This document shows, one piece after another, positions 39,754 through 42,864 of a stretch of DNA of 42,864 bases. The notes beneath the pieces are model-generated. The model was not told the DNA's origin. It saw only the letters and a list, made by a program, of their open reading frames with translations, and did no database searches. The position numbers were made by a program, and so were the translations under genes. Origin of the DNA: Rhodospirillales bacterium CG15_BIG_FIL_POST_REV_8_21_14_020_66_15 (GTDB lineage: Bacteria; Pseudomonadota; Alphaproteobacteria; Rhodospirillales; Casp-alpha2); NCBI GenBank assembly GCA_002781745.1, contig PFFW01000123.1, positions 1 to 42,864 of the forward strand. The letters are read 5' to 3'. How positions within the stretch are numbered: the first letter of the stretch is position 1; each line of letters opens with the position of its first letter.

Positions 39754-41204
39754 GTCCCGTTGCCGCCCCGCAACCGGGCGCGCAGGTCGCGCCGGGTCTG
39801 GTCCAGCAATCCCGCCCAGTCGGCCCGCCGTTCCGCGCGCAGGATGCGCATGCCCGGATACCACGGCGTGGCTTCGCCCGCCGTGCCCCACCGCCAATCG
39901 GGCGACGCCGGGGCGATCAGCCAGGTCTCCTTGCCGAGAGCACCGGCCAGATGCGCCACGGCGCCGTCGACGGCGATCACGAGATCCATCTGGTCGATGA
40001 AGGCGGCGAGGCCCGCCAACCCTCCGGCGCGGCGCGCCAGATCAATGATCAGGGCGTCCGACCCGTGCGCCCTCAGGTCGGCCGCCGCGGGGCCCGTCTG
40101 CAGCCCGAACAGGGTCACCCCGGCCAGACCGGCCAGGTCCAGGAACGGGCGCAGGCCCGGCGCCGGCGCGGCGTGGGCCGGCGGCCGCTCGTCGTCCCAG
40201 GCGACGCCCACCTTCAGGAAATCGCCGCCGGGCGGCAGGCGGAAGCCCCCCGGATCGGGGGGCGCCAGATAGGGAACCCCTGCCGGAACCGTGGCGGCGG
40301 TGGTCTTGAAGATGCCGGGCAGGGACAGCAGCGGGGCATGCATGTCGAATTTGGGCAGGTCGGCGCCCTGCACCACGAGCTTGTCCACCCCGGACACGGT
40401 CGCCAGCAGGTCGGCCAGCGCCGCCGGCGCCTCCAGCACCACGTTGGCCCCCTGTTCCTTGATCATGGGGATGTAACGGGCGAACTGGATGACGTCGCCC
40501 AGGGTGCCCTCGCAGGAAACCAGCACCGTCTTGCCCTTGACCTTGGCGCCGTCCCAACGCGGCGTGTCCATGCCGCGAAGCTGGAAGCGGCGCAGCTTGA
40601 AGCGGGCCTCAAGGTCCTTGAACCCGGCGCGGTATTCCCCCGCCAGCAGAAGCGACCGTCCACGGTCGAGCAGGCTGGGCACGTGGTCCGGATTGCCGGC
40701 GAGCGCGCGTTCGAAACAGTCGAGCGACTGGTCCCGGCGTCCCAGGTCGCGCAGCGCCACGCCCAGGTTGTGCAGGGTGTCCGGGTTCTTGGGGTCAAGG
40801 TGGACGGCCTGCTGGTGGCTTGCCACGGCGTCCTCGAACCGGCCCAGGTCGCGCAGCACGTTGCCCAGGTTGGAATAGGCGGAAGCGTTGCGCGGCCTTA
40901 GTGCGATGGCCCGGCGGTAGCAGGCGACGGCGGCCTCGGGCCGGCCGGTGGCGCGCAGCACCACGCCCAGGTTGTTGTACGCTTCGGCCAGGTTGGGGTT
41001 GAGGGCGAGGGCCCGGGTGTATTCGGGGATCGCGTCTTCCAGGCGGCCGTTCCGCTGGTGGTCCGAGCCGATGGCGAACAGGCGCGCCGCCTCCCGGTCA
41101 CGCAACGCGGTGCGTTCCTCTTCCGGAAGTGACATCCAGGCGGCCCGGGCGTCATTGACGTCCACCGGTGCCTGGTCCGGGATCGCGCGATCGTCGGCGG
41201 CCAT
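39750..41204 (-). CDS. TPR-repeat protein with glycosyltransferase-like C-domain
   Basis: A 484-residue protein. Residues ~40-215 form about five TPRs (GRLEDAIPEYTRALALNPNLAEAYNNLGVVLRATG and copies). The C-terminal ~260 residues resemble the ADP-heptose/GT9-like fold often fused to TPRs in Rhodospirillales: VLVSCEGTLGDVIQFARYIPMIKEQG, LKVGVAWDDE, MDLVIAVDGAVAHLAGALGKETWLIAPASPDWRWG. Glycosyl transfer is a guess; such fusions may act in surface polysaccharide or protein glycosylation. ATG at 41204 is set by GGAGG four bases upstream. Its stop overlaps that of pagL (4 bp, tail to tail). The 217-bp gap on the other side has no gene. Confidence 0.85.
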   Translation of the reverse strand: MAADDRAIPDQAPVDVNDARAAWMSLPEEERTALRDREAARLFAIGSDHQRNGRLEDAIPEYTRALALNPNLAEAYNNLGVVLRATGRPEAAVACYRRAIALRPRNASAYSNLGNVLRDLGRFEDAVASHQQAVHLDPKNPDTLHNLGVALRDLGRRDQSLDCFERALAGNPDHVPSLLDRGRSLLLAGEYRAGFKDLEARFKLRRFQLRGMDTPRWDGAKVKGKTVLVSCEGTLGDVIQFARYIPMIKEQGANVVLEAPAALADLLATVSGVDKLVVQGADLPKFDMHAPLLSLPGIFKTTAATVPAGVPYLAPPDPGGFRLPPGGDFLKVGVAWDDERPPAHAAPAPGLRPFLDLAGLAGVTLFGLQTGPAAADLRAHGSDALIIDLARRAGGLAGLAAFIDQMDLVIAVDGAVAHLAGALGKETWLIAPASPDWRWGTAGEATPWYPGMRILRAERRADWAGLLDQTRRDLRARLRGGNGT

Positions 41205-41421
41205 CAGTCCTCCACGATTCCGGCGGCGCCTTGTCCGCCGTCCAAAGTGTTCGCTGGCCTGCCAGTGCCCCGTTCGGAGATCTTCAGGCAAGTCAGAGAG
41301 GTGATCCGTATCCACACTCCCCTCGGGCGCACATATTGAAGTGTCCCCCGCGGAACCGCAAGTCTCCTAACCCTCGGTGAATACGGCATTAGTAGCCGGA
41401 ATCGGGAATCCCGGCCTTGAC

Positions 41422-41760
41422 TTAAATCAGGTCGAGAACGTTCTCGGGCGGCCGCCCCAGCACCGCCTTGGCGCCTTTGACGACGATCGGCCGCTCGATG
41501 CAACGGGGATGGGCGATCATGCCCTTGATGAGGGCGTCCTCGTCCATGTCCCCGGAGAGACCCGCCTCCCTGGCTTCGGCCTGACGCAGGATGTCGGCGG
41601 CCCTCAGGCCCAGCTTCTTCAACAGCTCCTTCATCTCGTCCGCGGTCGGCGGCGTTTCCAGGTAGAGCACGATTTCCGGCGCGACACCCTTGTCCTCGAG
41701 AATCTGGAGGGTCTGGCGCGACTTGCTGCATTTCGGGTTGTGATAGATGGTGACGCCCAT
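41422..41760 (-). CDS. arsC: Arsenate reductase (glutaredoxin type)
   Basis: A 112-residue ArsC reducing arsenate to arsenite with glutathione/glutaredoxin. The catalytic Cys11 is in HNPKCSKSRQTL, the family active-site loop; RCIERPIVVKGAKAVLGRPPE carries the arsenate-binding Arg residues, and the YLETPPTADEMKELLKKLGL helix is typical. It may equally belong to the YffB/Spx-like cousins, but the HNPxCSxSR loop favours ArsC. AAGGAGGAG precedes the ATG, which is four bases after the mscS stop, implying an operon. No arsB, acr3 or arsR is in the window, so arsenic resistance cannot be concluded. Confidence 0.93.
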   Translation of the reverse strand: MGVTIYHNPKCSKSRQTLQILEDKGVAPEIVLYLETPPTADEMKELLKKLGLRAADILRQAEAREAGLSGDMDEDALIKGMIAHPRCIERPIVVKGAKAVLGRPPENVLDLI

Positions 41761-41764
41761 GGTC

Positions 41765-42864
41765 TTAAACTCCTCCTTTGGATGCATCGAAGCTCCCGCG
41801 GCCCGCGTCTTTCGTTTCCGACGGGGCGGGGGCTTCGGGCGGCTGAAAAATCTCCGGCGCGTCGCCGCCCGGCAGGCTTTCCACATAGAGCGATCTGCTG
41901 GGGAAGGCAAAGGCGGTGCCCGCGCCCAGCACGATTTCCATGATCTTGTAGGCCAGGCGTTCCTTGATCTCCAGGTATTCGCCCCATTTCGTGGTCAGTG
42001 TGAAGCAGTAGACCAGGATGTTGATGGAGGAATCGCCGAAGCTGTCGATGCGCACGAAGGTCGATACCTCGGTCGCCGGGGCGAACTCCGGAGTTTCCTC
42101 GATATAGGCGGCGATCCGGTCGCGAATCTGCCGCAGCTGGTCGACGGTGGTGCGGTACTCGACGCCGACCAGCCACTTGATCCGCCGATGGGACATGGCG
42201 GTGAAGTTGATGACCGCCGTGTCGGAAAGCTGGGAATTGGGCACCATGACGGGCGCCTTGTCGAAGCGGCGCACCATGGTCGAGCGGAAACCGATGGTTT
42301 CCACGTTGCCCTCGACGACCCCTTCCACGCTGATCCAGTCGCCCTTGTGGAAGCGTTTCTCGGCCAGGATCAGCAGGCCCGCGATGAGATTCTTGAACAG
42401 GTCCTGGGCGCCCAGCGCCACGGCGACGCCGATCAGGCCGAACCCGGCGATGATCGGGCCGACCTGGATGCCCCAGATCTCCAGCACCGCTGCCGTGCCG
42501 ATGACGAACACCAGGATCCGGATGGCGCGCACCATCCATTCCACCATCTCGACGGAGAAGATGCGGTCGAGGCGGTGCAGAACGGCGCTCAGCGGCTTGA
42601 CCGTCCGAAACAGCGCCCAGAAGATGGTGAAAGCGACCAGCGAGCGCATCAGGTTCGTCGCCATCTGGTCGGGCGTTCCCCGCAGTTCGAGGATCTGGAA
42701 CCCGAAAAACAGGCCCATCACCACGGGCACGAACCGAACGGGCGGCTCGATTGTGCCGAGTATCTGATCGTCGACCGTCCACGGCGTGCGCTTCGCCAAC
42801 AGATGCAACCACGTCATGAGGAAACGGGTCAGCAGCCCGCGCAGCATCATGAACACGAAGAATA
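41765..42864 (-). CDS. MscS-family mechanosensitive channel (5' end off window)
   Basis: The window covers at least 366 codons; the reading frame continues past 42864 without a start in the strong sense, so the N-terminus is missing. It is a small-conductance mechanosensitive channel releasing solutes on hypo-osmotic shock. Three to four hydrophobic segments precede the pore helix IIAGFGLIGVAVALGAQDLFKNLIAGLLIL, with Gly/Ala packing as in MscS TM3; the beta domain is seen in KRFHKGDWISVEGVVEGNVETIGFRSTMVRRFDKAPVMVPNSQL, and the alpha-beta C-domain with FVRIDSFGDSSINILVYCFT follows. The C-terminal ~45 residues are Pro/Ser-rich and disordered-looking. Confidence 0.92.
   Translation of the reverse strand, partial: FFVFMMLRGLLTRFLMTWLHLLAKRTPWTVDDQILGTIEPPVRFVPVVMGLFFGFQILELRGTPDQMATNLMRSLVAFTIFWALFRTVKPLSAVLHRLDRIFSVEMVEWMVRAIRILVFVIGTAAVLEIWGIQVGPIIAGFGLIGVAVALGAQDLFKNLIAGLLILAEKRFHKGDWISVEGVVEGNVETIGFRSTMVRRFDKAPVMVPNSQLSDTAVINFTAMSHRRIKWLVGVEYRTTVDQLRQIRDRIAAYIEETPEFAPATEVSTFVRIDSFGDSSINILVYCFTLTTKWGEYLEIKERLAYKIMEIVLGAGTAFAFPSRSLYVESLPGGDAPEIFQPPEAPAPSETKDAGRGSFDASKGGV

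Noticed and set aside
41395-41421. Rho-independent terminator after arsC
   Set aside because: Only a five-base GCCGG/CCGGC stem with an 11-base loop and no T run was seen; too weak to call.

Overview
The window is a GC-rich chromosomal stretch (about 65-70 % G+C by eye) from an alphaproteobacterium, most likely in or near the Rhodospirillales. The pointers are a DUF3126 protein, Coq7-type ubiquinone hydroxylase, class II DAHP synthase, citramalate synthase, PAS_5-type and PAS-GGDEF-EAL proteins, and a Gld-like ABC operon outside the Bacteroidetes. I cannot name a genus. Most of the window is ordinary core metabolism; no phage, CRISPR array, transposase or rRNA operon was seen.

Layout. 1-2418 (minus): MaoC-like hydratase, ribF, and ileS running off the left edge; ribF and ileS overlap by ATGA. 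2580-6262: a secreted LytM/M23 endopeptidase, a convergent orphan SAM-like (integrase N-domain) protein, then a plus-strand run of tartrate/D-malate dehydrogenase, a 2Fe-2S ferredoxin, DUF3126 and an unknown protein. 6345-9306: an Lrp/AsnC regulator divergent from a homodimeric pyruvate-dehydrogenase-like E1, with a perfect palindrome between them. 9330-10835: a lower-GC AAA/DUF4143 ATPase directly 3' of tRNA-Leu(CAA), with four 23-bp-spaced direct repeats in its promoter; this is the most island-like spot. 11101-13897: DedA-family membrane protein, DsbB, Coq7, zinc alcohol dehydrogenase. 13954-14491: a PAS_5 gene broken by one extra G in a G run. 14499-16907 (minus): cimA and trmJ. 17176-20961: unknown protein, a HisKA-PAS-PAS-GGDEF-EAL protein, a formyltransferase-like protein.

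21231-27058 (minus) holds class II DAHP synthase, nicotinate phosphoribosyltransferase, NAD synthetase and cysS; the middle two give the last steps of NAD salvage by the Preiss-Handler route. 27296-29604: DUF547 lipoprotein-like secreted protein and hemN with an FNR-type box. 29820-34550: a four-gene Gld-like ABC exporter operon, followed by a PAS-(degenerate GGDEF)-EAL protein. 36480-41204: a small acidic protein and a cNMP-binding/TPR fusion (minus), divergent from a PagL-like lipid A deacylase, which ends tail to tail, overlapping, with a TPR-glycosyltransferase-like protein. 41422-42864 (minus): MscS channel (5' end off the window) and arsC.

The best leads are the repeat-bearing DUF4143 locus, the Lrp/E1 pair with its operator-like palindrome, the cNMP-binding/TPR fusion with a degenerate ligand motif, a 180-bp low-GC patch inside cysS, and a nested inverted-repeat element downstream of cysS. 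No clearly new system could be demonstrated from sequence alone.
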